Origin: Streptomyces sp. NRRL S-646
GTDB lineage: Bacteria; Actinomycetota; Actinomycetes; Streptomycetales; Streptomycetaceae
Assembly (NCBI RefSeq): GCF_000720765.1
Contig: NZ_JODC01000016.1
Span: 127,617 to 191,616, forward strand
DNA length: 64,000 bases
Reading direction: 5' to 3'
Under the pieces are notes generated by a model. It saw only the letters and a list, made by a program, of their open reading frames with translations, did not search any database and was not told the origin of the DNA. Of this stretch, positions 34,760 through 42,951 are shown in pieces (within the stretch, counting starts at the first letter, position 1; the number at the start of each line of letters is the position of its first letter). The position numbers and the translations under genes were made by a program.

Positions 34760-35110
34760 TCATACGTCGATCTGCTCGAAGATGTGCGGGTACGACACGA
34801 TGTCGTCGGGGAACTCGGCGGCCATGCGCTGGAAGTCCGGGCTGCCGAACGCCGTGGCGAGCGCCTCTGTCGACTCCCAGACCGCGACGTTCATCAGAAG
34901 CCGGCTGTCCGCCGTTCCCTTGTGCATCTGCAGGGAGACAAATCCCGGCTGAGCCTTCATGAACTCCGCCTGCCTCCGAAAGAGGGCCAGGAACGACTCA
35001 GTCCTCCCCTTCGGAACGACGAAGGTATTGGCCAGGACTATGGGCCCGGTTTTCTCCTTGAACTGCGTGAACATCGGCGTATTCGGGTCGAGACTGCGCA
35101 ACTCGGCCAT
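34760..35110 (-). CDS. antibiotic biosynthesis monooxygenase (ABM) domain protein
   Basis: A 116-residue dimeric alpha-beta barrel protein. IVLANTFVVPKGRTESFLAL, FMKAQPGFVSLQMHKGT and LLMNVAVWESTEALATAFGS give the ABM ferredoxin-like fold. Members act as cofactor-free monooxygenases, haem-degrading enzymes or have no known activity; the catalytic type cannot be chosen here. I chose the ATG at 35110 because GAGAGGAA lies at a usable distance upstream, whereas it is too close to the GTG at 35119. Confidence 0.8.
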   Translation of the reverse strand: MAELRSLDPNTPMFTQFKEKTGPIVLANTFVVPKGRTESFLALFRRQAEFMKAQPGFVSLQMHKGTADSRLLMNVAVWESTEALATAFGSPDFQRMAAEFPDDIVSYPHIFEQIDV

Positions 35111-35149
35111 TCTCGGCACTTCCTCTCGCTATCGGTCAGTGGGTGTCGC

Positions 35150-35260
35150 CGGCGCCCGCGGCCTGTGGAGTACCAGCGGATTTCGAGGGTGTGGGTGTGC
35201 GGGTCCTGGATGCAGATGGAGATGGCGCTGCCACACTTCGGGCGCACCGTCGAGCGGTTC
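35150..35260 (-). pseudogene. possible C-terminal scrap of a glyoxalase/VOC protein
   Basis: The minus strand reads SAISICIQDPHTHTLEIRWY, which resembles the final strand of VOC-superfamily proteins (xDPDGxxLEI). No upstream part of such a gene is present. Very short, hence tentative. Confidence 0.25.
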
Positions 35261-35292
35261 GGCCGACGACCGGGCGGTATCGGCCCGCGGGC

Positions 35293-35739
35293 TCAGGTGA
35301 GGGCGGCGACCAGCAGGGCGAAGGCGGCGATGATGACGGCGACGCGGACGTAGTGGAAGCGGTCCCAGCGGTTCATCTGCTCCTTCCAGTCGGCGGGCCG
35401 GTTCTCGGGGGTCCATGTCTTGTTGCGGTTGTTGATCGGGACGAGCAGCAGAAGCGACATGATCACGCTGAGGATCAGCAGTGCGGCGGCGGTGACTACG
35501 AGGCCGGTGCCGTGGTGGTGCCACCCGACGGCGGCCCAGATGCCGACGAGGACGAGGGAGCCGATGTACCAGAACGGCATCACGGCGCCGAGCATCCGGC
35601 CCCCGTGGGCTCGGGCGAGCTGGTCACTGTCCTCCGGGAGTGCGTTGAAGATCGGGTTCATGACGAAGGCGACGGAGAACTCCACCCCCACCATCACGCC
35701 GACGGCCACGGTGGTGACGACCTCGAGTGCGCTGAGCAT
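35293..35739 (-). CDS. DUF1772 (anthrone oxygenase-like) membrane protein
   Basis: A 148-residue protein with four membrane helices: residues 3-25, 53-75, 80-103 and 126-146. Family landmarks are VEFSVAFVMNPIFNALPED, HGGRMLGAVMPFWYIGSLVL, VPINNRNKTWTPENRPADW and MNRWDRFHYVRVAVIIAAFA. Some DUF1772 proteins are anthrone oxygenases, but most bacterial ones are uncharacterised. The start ATG at 35739 has SD GGAGGGG. Divergent TetR gene and operators in between strongly suggest repression by that regulator. Confidence 0.85.
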   Translation of the reverse strand: MLSALEVVTTVAVGVMVGVEFSVAFVMNPIFNALPEDSDQLARAHGGRMLGAVMPFWYIGSLVLVGIWAAVGWHHHGTGLVVTAAALLILSVIMSLLLLVPINNRNKTWTPENRPADWKEQMNRWDRFHYVRVAVIIAAFALLVAALT

Positions 35740-35756
35740 GACGACCCCTCCAGAAT

Positions 35757-35820
35757 CTAGCGTTGCTAGCTGATGAGGCAACGCTAGTACTGCTGCCGCT
35801 CGATTGTCTAGCGGTGCTAG
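35757..35820. promoter_or_regulatory. repeated TetR operators between DUF1772 and TetR genes
   Basis: CTAGC-GTT-GCTAG at 35757-35769 and CTAGC-GGT-GCTAG at 35808-35820 are near-identical palindromes. GCAACGCTAG at 35778-35787 is a third half that pairs with the first site as a 10-bp inverted repeat. Two or three binding sites 51 bp apart fit a TetR dimer controlling both divergent promoters. Confidence 0.75.
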
Positions 35821-35829
35821 GATCGAATC

Positions 35830-36408
35830 ATGTCGGTACAGGAACGCAAGCAGCGCGAACGGGCGGAGCGCGAGCGCCTCATCGTGGCGACGGCCCGCGA
35901 ACTCGCCGAGCAACAGGGCTGGGACGCCGTCACCACCCGCCGGCTCGCCGAGCGCATCGAGTACAGCCAGCCCGTCCTCTACAGCCACTTCCGCGGCAAA
36001 CGGGAGATCATCGGTGCCGTCGCCCTCCAGGGCGCCGCCGAAATGGCAGTCGCGGTACGCGCCGCGACCGCCGCCGCGGACGGCCCGCGCGAACGGGTCG
36101 CCGCCCTCGCCCACGCCTACCTCGACTTCGCCGCACGCAACCCCGCGGTCTACGACGCCTTGTTCCAGCTCGACGGCGGCCTCGCGTACGCGCAGGAGGA
36201 CACCCCACAACCTCTCAAGGACGCCTTCGCCGCCCTGCTGGAGAGCCTCGGCGAGGTCGCCGGGGACGGCGTCCATCCCGGGCTGTTCACCGAGGCGTTC
36301 TGGGCGGCCCTGCACGGCCTTGCCACCCTGACGCGGGCGGGACGGCTGCCGCCGGAGCACACCGAGTGGAGGGTGGAGTTGCTGGTGGACCGGCTCGCCA
36401 TGCTCTGA
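35830..36408 (+). CDS. TetR/AcrR-family transcriptional regulator
   Basis: A 192-residue regulator. The N-terminal helix-turn-helix is textbook: RLIVATARELAEQQGWDAVT, TRRLAERIEYSQPVLYSHFR, GKREIIGAVA. The C-terminal ligand domain is helical (RERVAALAHAYLDFAARNPA, VYDALFQLDGGLAYAQ, LFTEAFWAALHGLATLTRAG), of the TetR_C_33/WHG type. It is encoded divergently from the DUF1772 membrane protein, with CTAGC-N3-GCTAG operators between. The last site ends 10 bp before its start codon, so it should repress itself. Confidence 0.9.
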   Translation: MSVQERKQRERAERERLIVATARELAEQQGWDAVTTRRLAERIEYSQPVLYSHFRGKREIIGAVALQGAAEMAVAVRAATAAADGPRERVAALAHAYLDFAARNPAVYDALFQLDGGLAYAQEDTPQPLKDAFAALLESLGEVAGDGVHPGLFTEAFWAALHGLATLTRAGRLPPEHTEWRVELLVDRLAML

Positions 36409-36439
36409 CACGTCATCCTGGCGAATCCCGCAGCCGGAG

Positions 36440-36990
36440 CCCCAGTGCCCTGCCGCTGCCTGCCAGCGGCAATGCTTTGGGTGCAGGCCCTCGCGTGGCG
36501 GACGGGCGGCGAAGCGGTAGCGGGCCCCGGCACTTGAGGTTGGCGTGCTTCAGCGGGGAGACCCGGGCCACGTCCTCGTCCAGCACGTCATGCTCCCGCA
36601 ACTCGGGCGGCAGAACCCGCCGATGGCCGAAGGCGGCGTCGAGGCAGCGGGTCGTCCAGAGCAGGGTGGCATCAAGGACCAGGCCGAGCGCCCCGAGGGC
36701 GAGAAGTCGTGGCCCAGCATTGTGAACAGCTCGACCACGAGGCCGCGATACAAGGCGTCGTCGGTGGCGACCGTCTCCGGCTTCCCCTCGGCGTCGAGCT
36801 TCAGCAGCGCGTCCAGGATGTGCAGGGACTCGCGCGAGGTGCCCGGCATGACCATCTGTCCGATGCCCACGGCCCGGTCGTGAACCGCATTCAGCCCGTT
36901 GACGCCGCGCTTGAAGTGGTAGCACTTCAGCGACGGTCGGCGTGGACGGTCCGCTTCGGCACGGAGAAGCGCAGCCGTCGACCGATGCCA
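36440..36990 (-). pseudogene. Tn3-family transposase C-terminal remnant
   Basis: Minus-strand pieces in two frames give VMPGTSRESLHILDALLKLD, TVATDDALYRGLVVELFTML and GHDFSP (second Asp and following helix of the Tn3 catalytic domain). Then comes EDVARVSPLKHANLKCRG, the conserved final motif with the catalytic Glu lost or shifted. Several frame changes and the absence of about 800 upstream residues show it is a relic. No resolvase or terminal repeat was found. Confidence 0.7.
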
Positions 36991-37147
36991 ACAGCCCCTC
37001 GCGTCAGAACTTCACGATCGACACCATCGCCTGAGCCTCGACACGACAACCACCCAAACGGCCAGTCTCATCTTCCCTTCATAAAGGAAAGGCCAGTCGA
37101 AGGGGTCGGTGAGAAAATGAAGTCAATTTTGAGATCCTGCAACAGAA

Positions 37148-37723
37148 TCAGGCTGCAAAACCGATGTTCGAGACGTACTCGTACTGACCCCACTCGCTGC
37201 CCAGGTCGACCACAGCGTCGCTCACCCAGGCATCGTCCAATGCCTCGCCATCGTCTGCGGCCCAGGCCTCCACGATGCGGTCCCAGTGGCGCACGTTGAG
37301 GGTCCTGAAGCTGAGCTCGCGTTGCCGCGGTCGCGGGACCTGGGACTGATTGAGCGGGTGGAACTCGACGCGGGTGCCGCGTCCTTGCTTGTTGAGGCGG
37401 TCGAGCAGGTAGCGGGCCACGTTGCGACGCCGCACCGTGTAGTACGCGGCCTCAATGCGCTCCAGGTTCTTCTTCGAAGGGGTCCGCCTGCCGTCGAGCC
37501 ATGTCCTGACCGTGCGGTCGGTGACCGTGAGACCCGCCTCACGCGCGGCGGCGCGCGCATGGTCGGTACGGATGAGGTAGTGCAATCGCGCCAGCAGCCC
37601 ACGCCGCTGCGTAATCGGAGTGGAGATGAAATTCGCGAGAGCGTCGAGCTGACGTGCCACGGCCTCATGCCCCTTGATCCCACGCGCCCCGAAAGCGCCG
37701 AAATCAATATTCCTCTCCGGCAC
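37148..37723 (-). CDS. helix-turn-helix protein of mobile-element type
   Basis: A 191-residue protein. Residues about 55-95 hold a helix-turn-helix (ARAAAREAGLTVTDRTVRTW, LDGRRTPSKKNLERIEAAYY), followed by a basic region (VRRRNVARYLLDRLNKQGRG) and a beta segment (TRVEFHPLNQSQVP). The C-terminal domain ends WDRIVEAWAADDGEALDDAW and LGSEWGQYEYVSNIGFAA. Size and order recall both regulators of actinomycete integrative elements and the Streptomyces terminal protein Tpg, but no decisive motif links it to either. Upstream DNA is unusually AT-rich for this window, which suggests transfer. Confidence 0.6.
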   Translation of the reverse strand: MPERNIDFGAFGARGIKGHEAVARQLDALANFISTPITQRRGLLARLHYLIRTDHARAAAREAGLTVTDRTVRTWLDGRRTPSKKNLERIEAAYYTVRRRNVARYLLDRLNKQGRGTRVEFHPLNQSQVPRPRQRELSFRTLNVRHWDRIVEAWAADDGEALDDAWVSDAVVDLGSEWGQYEYVSNIGFAA

Positions 37724-37956
37724 CCCGACCCCTCACCCTCCGCGCAAATGGCGAATACCCACGCTCAGCCAACCCAACGCCGCCCAACACTACAGGAATT
37801 CAGCCGCCGGATTGCCTATGTCACAGTTGCTGCCGGAGCGCCGCAGCACGTCGCTGATGGCTCCATGAATGGGCTGGTCACAGTGGGCTGTGATCGCGTG
37901 CTGCTTCAGGTGTGGGCGCCGTGGGTGCTCGGGTCGCCAGGTGAGTGGTGGCGCGG

Positions 37957-38622
37957 CTACCGTGGGTGCACGGCGTAGGTCAGGTGCGTCACCCGCGGCG
38001 ACGACTCCGAACGGACCGGCTCCAGCGCGACCCTGGACGCGTCCACGCCGTCGAGCAGGCGCGTGCCGGCGCCGAACAGCACCGGTGACAGCGTGATCGT
38101 GAACTCGTCGACCAGGCCGGCGTTCAGATACTGCAGGATCGTCGCGCCGCCGCCGGCGATGCGGATGTCGCGGTCGCCGGCGGCGGCGCGGGCCTGGTCG
38201 AGGGCGTGCTCGATGCCGTCGTTGACGAAGTGGAACGTGGTGCCGCCGGGACGCTCCCACGGGTCACGCCTGGCGTGTGTGACGACGAAGACCGGGGTGT
38301 GGAAGGGCGCTTCCTTGGGCCATGCCTGCTCGCCGAGGTCGAACATGCGCTTGCCCATGACGCTCGCGCCGGTGCGCTCGAACGTCTCCCGCGCGATGTC
38401 GTTGTCGCGGCTCTCCTCGCCGCCTTCGCCGAGCTTCAGGTTCTCCCGGAAGAACCGCAGCGGGAAGACCCACTGCTGCAGCTCCGCCCACTGCGCCATC
38501 CAGCGTTGGACCTGCGGGTCGTCCTGCCGGTCGGGTGCGAAGAAGTCGTCAACGGGCAGCGATTCGGGCGCGATGAAGCCGTCCAGCGACATCGTCACAC
38601 TGAAGAACACCGTGCCGGCCAT
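37957..38622 (-). CDS. dihydrofolate reductase family protein
   Basis: A 221-residue RibD-C/dihydrofolate-reductase-fold protein: MAGTVFFSVTMSLDGFIAPE, GASVMGKRMFDLGEQAWPKE, VFVVTHARRDPWERPGGTTF and DRDIRIAGGGATILQYLNAG, then LVDEFTITLSPVLFGAGTRL. NADPH-dependent reduction is likely; the substrate is unknown. Its start codon overlaps the stop codon of the SRPBCC gene at 38622 (ATGA), and the ArsR gene lies just before that, so the three form one operon. Confidence 0.9.
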   Translation of the reverse strand: MAGTVFFSVTMSLDGFIAPESLPVDDFFAPDRQDDPQVQRWMAQWAELQQWVFPLRFFRENLKLGEGGEESRDNDIARETFERTGASVMGKRMFDLGEQAWPKEAPFHTPVFVVTHARRDPWERPGGTTFHFVNDGIEHALDQARAAAGDRDIRIAGGGATILQYLNAGLVDEFTITLSPVLFGAGTRLLDGVDASRVALEPVRSESSPRVTHLTYAVHPR

Positions 38623-39128
38623 CAGTCCTGCGCCCCCTTCCGGGCGAGGTCGCTGACGTAGGCGGCCAGGCTGCTCAGGGTCTGCCGGCCGCCCTCGATC
38701 GCGTGGTACTTCTCGACCGCCTCGTCGCGCAGTTCCTTGGTGGGGAACACCGTGCGCATCACGATCCGGGTCGCCGCGTCGTCCAGCGCGAAGGTCAGGA
38801 CCGACTCGAAGGCGTTCGGGTCGTCGCGGGACTCACCGTGCAGCAGCTCGATCCGCTCCGGCGGGACGATCCGCAGCCAGCGGATCCACTCCAAGTAGTC
38901 GGTCCCGTCCGGCCCGTGCAGCACGAAGTCCCACTCCCCGCCCTCGCGGAACTCGAAGGACCGCGTGGTGGTGGTGAATCCCTCCGGACCCCACCATCGC
39001 GACAGGTGCCGGACCTCGGTGAATGCCTCGAACACCAACTCCCGTGGGGCGTTGATGACCCGGGAGATCACGATCTCCCGGTCGGCCGCCGGCGGCTCCG
39101 CCGGCGTTTCCTGCCGTGCCTCTGTCAT
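38622..39128 (-). CDS. SRPBCC/AHSA1-domain protein
   Basis: A 168-residue START-like protein: IVISRVINAPRELVFEAFTE, VRHLSRWWGPEGFTTTTRSF, GEWDFVLHGPDGTDYLEWIR, VLTFALDDAATRIVMRTVFP. This is the AHSA1/DUF1801-like small-ligand-binding fold. It is typically co-transcribed with an ArsR regulator, as here: the ArsR stop at 39132 lies 4 bases before its start at 39128. The following reductase-like gene overlaps its stop codon. Role unknown; these sets often respond to small organic molecules. Confidence 0.9.
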   Translation of the reverse strand: MTEARQETPAEPPAADREIVISRVINAPRELVFEAFTEVRHLSRWWGPEGFTTTTRSFEFREGGEWDFVLHGPDGTDYLEWIRWLRIVPPERIELLHGESRDDPNAFESVLTFALDDAATRIVMRTVFPTKELRDEAVEKYHAIEGGRQTLSSLAAYVSDLARKGAQD

Positions 39129-39131
39129 CGG

Positions 39132-39482
39132 TCATTCCTCCTGCCGTGTCTGCTTGAGGTCCTGCACGTAGGTGTCCAGCCGGTCGAAAGTCTCGTTCCA
39201 GAACCGCTCGAACCCGCCGACCCACTCGTGGACCGGCCGCAGCCCGCGGGCGTCGAGGCCGTACAGGCGCTGCCTGCCTGCCCCGCGGACTCGCACCAGC
39301 CCCACCTCCCGCAGCACCCGCAGATGCTTGGACGCCCCCGGCTGACTCATCCCCAGCTCCCGGGCCAGGCCGCTCACCGGCCGCTCGCCCGTCCGCAACA
39401 GCGCCAGGATGTCCCGGCGCTGCGGCTCGGCGATCGCGTTGAACACGTCCGACGTCGTCGCTGCTCGTGCCATGACAGCCAT
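39132..39482 (-). CDS. ArsR-family transcriptional regulator
   Basis: A 116-residue winged-helix repressor: DVFNAIAEPQRRDILALLRT, SGLARELGMSQPGASKHLRV, LREVGLVRVRGAGRQRLYGL. It lacks Cys metal ligands, placing it in the non-metal subgroup that is paired with SRPBCC proteins. Start is ATG 39482 (39473 possible). There is no SD and the ATG abuts a 20-bp palindrome, so the mRNA may be leaderless or nearly so, and the gene autoregulated. First gene of a three-gene operon. Confidence 0.9.
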   Translation of the reverse strand: MAVMARAATTSDVFNAIAEPQRRDILALLRTGERPVSGLARELGMSQPGASKHLRVLREVGLVRVRGAGRQRLYGLDARGLRPVHEWVGGFERFWNETFDRLDTYVQDLKQTRQEE

Positions 39483-39483
39483 C

Positions 39484-39503
39484 GTATTCCGATATCGGAA
39501 TAC
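39484..39503. promoter_or_regulatory. 20-bp perfect palindrome, ArsR operator
   Basis: GTATTCCGATATCGGAATAC is fully symmetric and ends one base before the ArsR start codon. Its location across the likely transcription start, and its AT-rich contrast to the surroundings, fit direct autorepression of the ArsR-SRPBCC-reductase operon. Confidence 0.8.
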
Positions 39504-40208
39504 ATCAAGTCGAAGGTGGGAACCGAGCGCGCCTGATGCTCAGGCGCCGTCAATTCCCTGTCGATGCTCGGACTTCGTCTGCCTTGATGATGGGCAGGAC
39601 GGCCGCTTCCGCGTCGCCGGTCAAGGCCGTGCCCGCCCACAAGGTCGGGACCGGCGCCGGCTCGAGACGGAGGTCGCTTCCGAATGTGCGGGCTGCGTAG
39701 AAGAGGGCCTGCAGCTCGTCCACGTTCGTCAGGTCGAGCGCGCCGACCCGAGTGCCAGGTGTGGGTGACGGAGTGGTATGTGGACACGGAGCGCAGCACG
39801 GCGCGCTGCCGGCACCAGCGGGTGTCGCCGCCGCGTGCCGCCTGGATCGTGACTTTGAGCAGCCCGTAGACGCTGAGCGAAGGGTGGGCGGTAAGGCTTT
39901 GTTCCGACCGTGAGGGGCGTCTGTGGCAACGCCCCCGCCTAGTTGTGGCGGCCGTTACGTGGCGTGCAGCCACGCGATGGCCGCACGCCTGCAGACCACT
40001 GACGGTCGAACCGCTTTCAGGTGACCGCCATCGGTCTTGGCCATACCGATCGGCCAGGAGACGCCGGTGCCGGCGAGCCTGCGCTGCCATGTGCCCCTAA
40101 CGGCGTCTGCCTGATGCCGTGGCCAGGATGCGAGGCCAGAGGGAGCGACAGATGATGGGACGAGCGGGCCGCGGCGCGATCACCATTCTGGGGGCATGGA
40201 GATGCGAC
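39504..40208. other. intergenic, 700 bases, no gene recognised
   Basis: Minus-strand frames around 39560-39880 (YGLLKVTIQAARGGDTRW and STYHSVTHTWHSGRRARPDE) look partly coding but have no domain or start. The right end provides the promoter and SD (GGAG) of the hydrolase gene at 40209. Confidence 0.4.
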
Positions 40209-41045
40209 ATGCCGGTTCACAAGGTCCGCCCGGACATCAGCGTTCTCAATGACAGCATTGAGGTGCCGGGAATCGGCCACCTCCCGGTGAACGCCTTTGT
40301 ACTGCTCGCCTCGCAGCCCGTCGTCATCGACACAGGGCTTGGGCTCCCCGACCGGAACTTCCTGGAGGTTCTTGGTTCCGTGCTGGATCCCGCCGATGTG
40401 CGATGGCTCTGGCTGACGCACCCGGATCGTGATCACACGGGTGGGATTTTCGATCTGCTGGCCGCGGCGCCCAAGGCGCGTGTCGTGACCACGTTCCTGT
40501 CCGCCGGGTTGATGTCCTGTGAGCGGCCGCTGCCGCTCGATCGCCTGTATCTGATCAACCCGGGCCAGCGTCTGGATGTCGGCGACCGCACGCTCACAGC
40601 GTTCAGGCCCCCGCTGTTCGACAACCCGGCCACGGTCGGCCTCTTCGACGACCGGTCGGGCGTCTGTTTCAGCTCCGACTGCTTCGGTGGGCCGATGCCC
40701 AGTGCCGAACTGGCACACGCCGATGACGTCGGTGCGGTCGGCGTGGAGGAGTTGCGGGCCTCGCAGTTGCTGTGGGCCACCGTCGACAGCCCGTGGGTGC
40801 ACAACGTGAATGTCGAGAAGTTCCTCGGCACCTTCCAGTCGCTGCGGGACAGGGAGCCGGAGCTCGTCCTCTCCACGCATCTGCCACCGGCTTCGCGGAT
40901 CACCACGTCGATGATCGACACGCTCGGATCGGCAGCCGGGGAACCGGCGTTCGTGGGGCCGGACCAGGCGGCACTGGAGCAGATGCTGGCAGGGTTCGAG
41001 CCCAGCGCCGGCGGGCACCTGCCTGCGCCCGGCGGCCCGGGGTGA
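40209..41045 (+). CDS. metallo-beta-lactamase-fold hydrolase
   Basis: A 278-residue hydrolase. Motifs run in order: VNAFVLLASQPVVIDTGLGL (first Asp), then the zinc signature THPDRDHTG, which corresponds to the canonical HxHxDH with its first His and central positions altered (H-P-D-R-D-H). FSSDCFGGP supplies the later Asp and LSTHLPPA the last His. Loss of one His suggests a one-metal or modified centre, as seen in some relatives (flavodiiron-like ODP subgroup). I chose the ATG at 40209 because GGAG lies upstream at good spacing; an earlier ATG adds 30 unsupported residues. Confidence 0.8.
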   Translation: MPVHKVRPDISVLNDSIEVPGIGHLPVNAFVLLASQPVVIDTGLGLPDRNFLEVLGSVLDPADVRWLWLTHPDRDHTGGIFDLLAAAPKARVVTTFLSAGLMSCERPLPLDRLYLINPGQRLDVGDRTLTAFRPPLFDNPATVGLFDDRSGVCFSSDCFGGPMPSAELAHADDVGAVGVEELRASQLLWATVDSPWVHNVNVEKFLGTFQSLRDREPELVLSTHLPPASRITTSMIDTLGSAAGEPAFVGPDQAALEQMLAGFEPSAGGHLPAPGGPG

Positions 41046-41046
41046 C

Positions 41047-41467
41047 ATGGTCGTCGTCGACCGCGTCGACTGCGACCGCGCCGTACGCACCTTCCACGCG
41101 ATCGGCGACACCTCGCCCCTGCACGCCACGGCCGCATGGCATTCGGTCCTCGCCCATCTGACGAAGTCCGACGTCGACGAGGCCGCCGCGGGCACGCTGG
41201 TGGGTTACGGCGTGGAGACCCTCACCAGCCCGGCGCAGCTGCGGGCCGAGCTCCAGCGCGTCAGAAAGCGCGGCCACGCCGTCAACCACAACCAGTACCT
41301 TCAGGGTGTCTGCCATCGCGGCACCGGTGCTGGACGGCGACGGCATGCCGGTGGCCGCCGTGTCCGTTTCCCTGCCCGACTCCCGCTTCGAGCCCGGACG
41401 GCTCGCCGAATCGGGCAAGCTCGTGACCGACACCGCGGCAGAGATCACCGCCCGCCACCTGCACTGA
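41047..41467 (+). pseudogene. IclR-family regulator, effector-domain fragment with frameshift
   Basis: VVVDRVDCDRAVRTFHAIGD, TSPLHATAAWHSVLAHLTKS and VETLTSPAQLRAELQRVRKR are typical IclR effector-domain sequence. After a frameshift at about 41308 it continues SAIAAPVLDGDGMPVAAVSV and SLPDSRFEPGRLAESGKLVT to a stop. The DNA-binding domain is absent. It starts two bases after the hydrolase stop, so a deletion probably fused the two regions. Former regulator, now dead. Confidence 0.75.
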
Positions 41468-41511
41468 GGGGGACGCCGGGGCAGGTGGCGGGCAGGAACA
41501 CCGGGCGCAGA

Positions 41512-42951
41512 TCACCGCACGGGCACGGCCAGGTACTGGTACTCCAGGAACTCGTCGATCCCGACGCGGCCACCCTCGCGGCCCAGCCCGGACTGCTTGA
41601 CGCCGCCGAAGGGCGCGGCCGGGTTGGAGACCAGACCGGTGTTGAGGCCGACCATCCCGACCTCCAGGCGTTCGCTGACGCGCAGGGCACGGTCGAGGCC
41701 CTCGGTGAAGACGTAGCCGACGAGCCCCCAGGGGGTGTCGTTGGCGCGCCGGACGACCTCGTCCTCGTCGTCGAAGGTGAGAATCGCCGCGACCGGGCCG
41801 AAGATCTCCGTGTCCATCAGACGGCTCTCGGCCGAGACATCCGTGAGCACGGTCGGGGGGTAGAAGCAGCCCGGTCCCTCAGGGGTACGGCCGCCGACGA
41901 GCACCCGGGCACCGCGCTCCACCGCGTCGGCGACCAGGTCCTCCACCTTGGCCCGTCCGGCCCGGTCGATCAGCGGGCCGACATCGACACCGTCCCGTGT
42001 GCCGGGCCCCACGACCAGCGCGCCCATCCGCTCGGCCAGCCGCCTCCCGAACTCATCGACCACCGACCGGTGCACGAAGAAGCGGTTGGCGGCCGTGCAC
42101 GCCTCGCCCATGTTGCGCATCTTGGCGATCATCGCGCCGTCCACGGCCTTGTCCAGGTCGGCGTCCTCGAAGACGATGAACGGCGCGTTGCCGCCCAGCT
42201 CCATGGAGGTCCGTACGACCGCCTCCGCACTCTGGGCGAGCAGCAGCTGCCCGACGGCCGTGGAACCGGTGAAGGACAGCTTGCGGATCCGCCCGCCGCG
42301 CAGGAGCGGTTCGCACACCTCCCCCGCACGGGAGGTGGTGACGACGTTCAGCACGCCGTCCGGCAGCCCGGCCTCCTTGAGGATCGCGGCGAGGGCCAGG
42401 CTGGACAGAGGGGTCTGCGGGGCCGGCTTGAGCACCATCGTGCAGCCGGCCGCGACGGCCGGGCCGATCTTGCGGGTGCCCATGGCCAGCGGGAAGTTCC
42501 ACGGGGTGATCAGCAGGCAGGGGCCGACCGGGCGGCGGGAGAGCAGCATCCGGTTGCGGCCATCCGGCAGGGTGCCGAAGCCGCCGTCGATGCGGACGGC
42601 CTCCTCGGAGAACCAGCGGAAGAACTCGGCCGCGTACGCCACCTCTCCCCTGGCCTCGGCCAGCGGCTTGCCCATCTCGGACGTCATCAGGTGGGCGAGC
42701 TCGTCGGTGCGCTCGACGACGATCTCGTAGGCACGGCGCAGGATCTCGCTGCGCACGCGGGGTGCCGTCCGGGCCCACTCCTCCTGCGCCTGCACGGCCG
42801 CTTCCTCGGCGAGCCCGGCGTCCTTCGGGCCGGCGTCGGCCACATGGCAGAGGACGTCGCCGGTAGCGGGGTCGTCGACGGGCATGGTGGCTCCGTCCGC
42901 GGCGTCCACCCAGGCACCGCCGATGAACAACTGCGTGGGTGTCTCGGTCAT
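41512..42951 (-). CDS. gabD: succinate-semialdehyde dehydrogenase-type aldehyde dehydrogenase
   Basis: A 479-residue NAD(P)-dependent enzyme oxidising succinate semialdehyde (or a similar omega-aldehyde acid) to the diacid. Motifs: CLLITPWNFPLAMGTRKIGP, KLSFTGSTAVGQLLL (cofactor), SMELGGNAPFIVFEDADLDK with catalytic Glu, GEACTAANRFFVHRSVVDEF with catalytic Cys, and EIFGPVAAILTF. The sequence resembles GabD/GabD2-type enzymes most closely. Its start overlaps the stop of the upstream FAD/Fe-S gene by 4 bases (ATGA), so it is the third gene of a coupled operon whose first gene is an aminotransferase supplying the aldehyde. Confidence 0.85.
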   Translation of the reverse strand: MTETPTQLFIGGAWVDAADGATMPVDDPATGDVLCHVADAGPKDAGLAEEAAVQAQEEWARTAPRVRSEILRRAYEIVVERTDELAHLMTSEMGKPLAEARGEVAYAAEFFRWFSEEAVRIDGGFGTLPDGRNRMLLSRRPVGPCLLITPWNFPLAMGTRKIGPAVAAGCTMVLKPAPQTPLSSLALAAILKEAGLPDGVLNVVTTSRAGEVCEPLLRGGRIRKLSFTGSTAVGQLLLAQSAEAVVRTSMELGGNAPFIVFEDADLDKAVDGAMIAKMRNMGEACTAANRFFVHRSVVDEFGRRLAERMGALVVGPGTRDGVDVGPLIDRAGRAKVEDLVADAVERGARVLVGGRTPEGPGCFYPPTVLTDVSAESRLMDTEIFGPVAAILTFDDEDEVVRRANDTPWGLVGYVFTEGLDRALRVSERLEVGMVGLNTGLVSNPAAPFGGVKQSGLGREGGRVGIDEFLEYQYLAVPVR

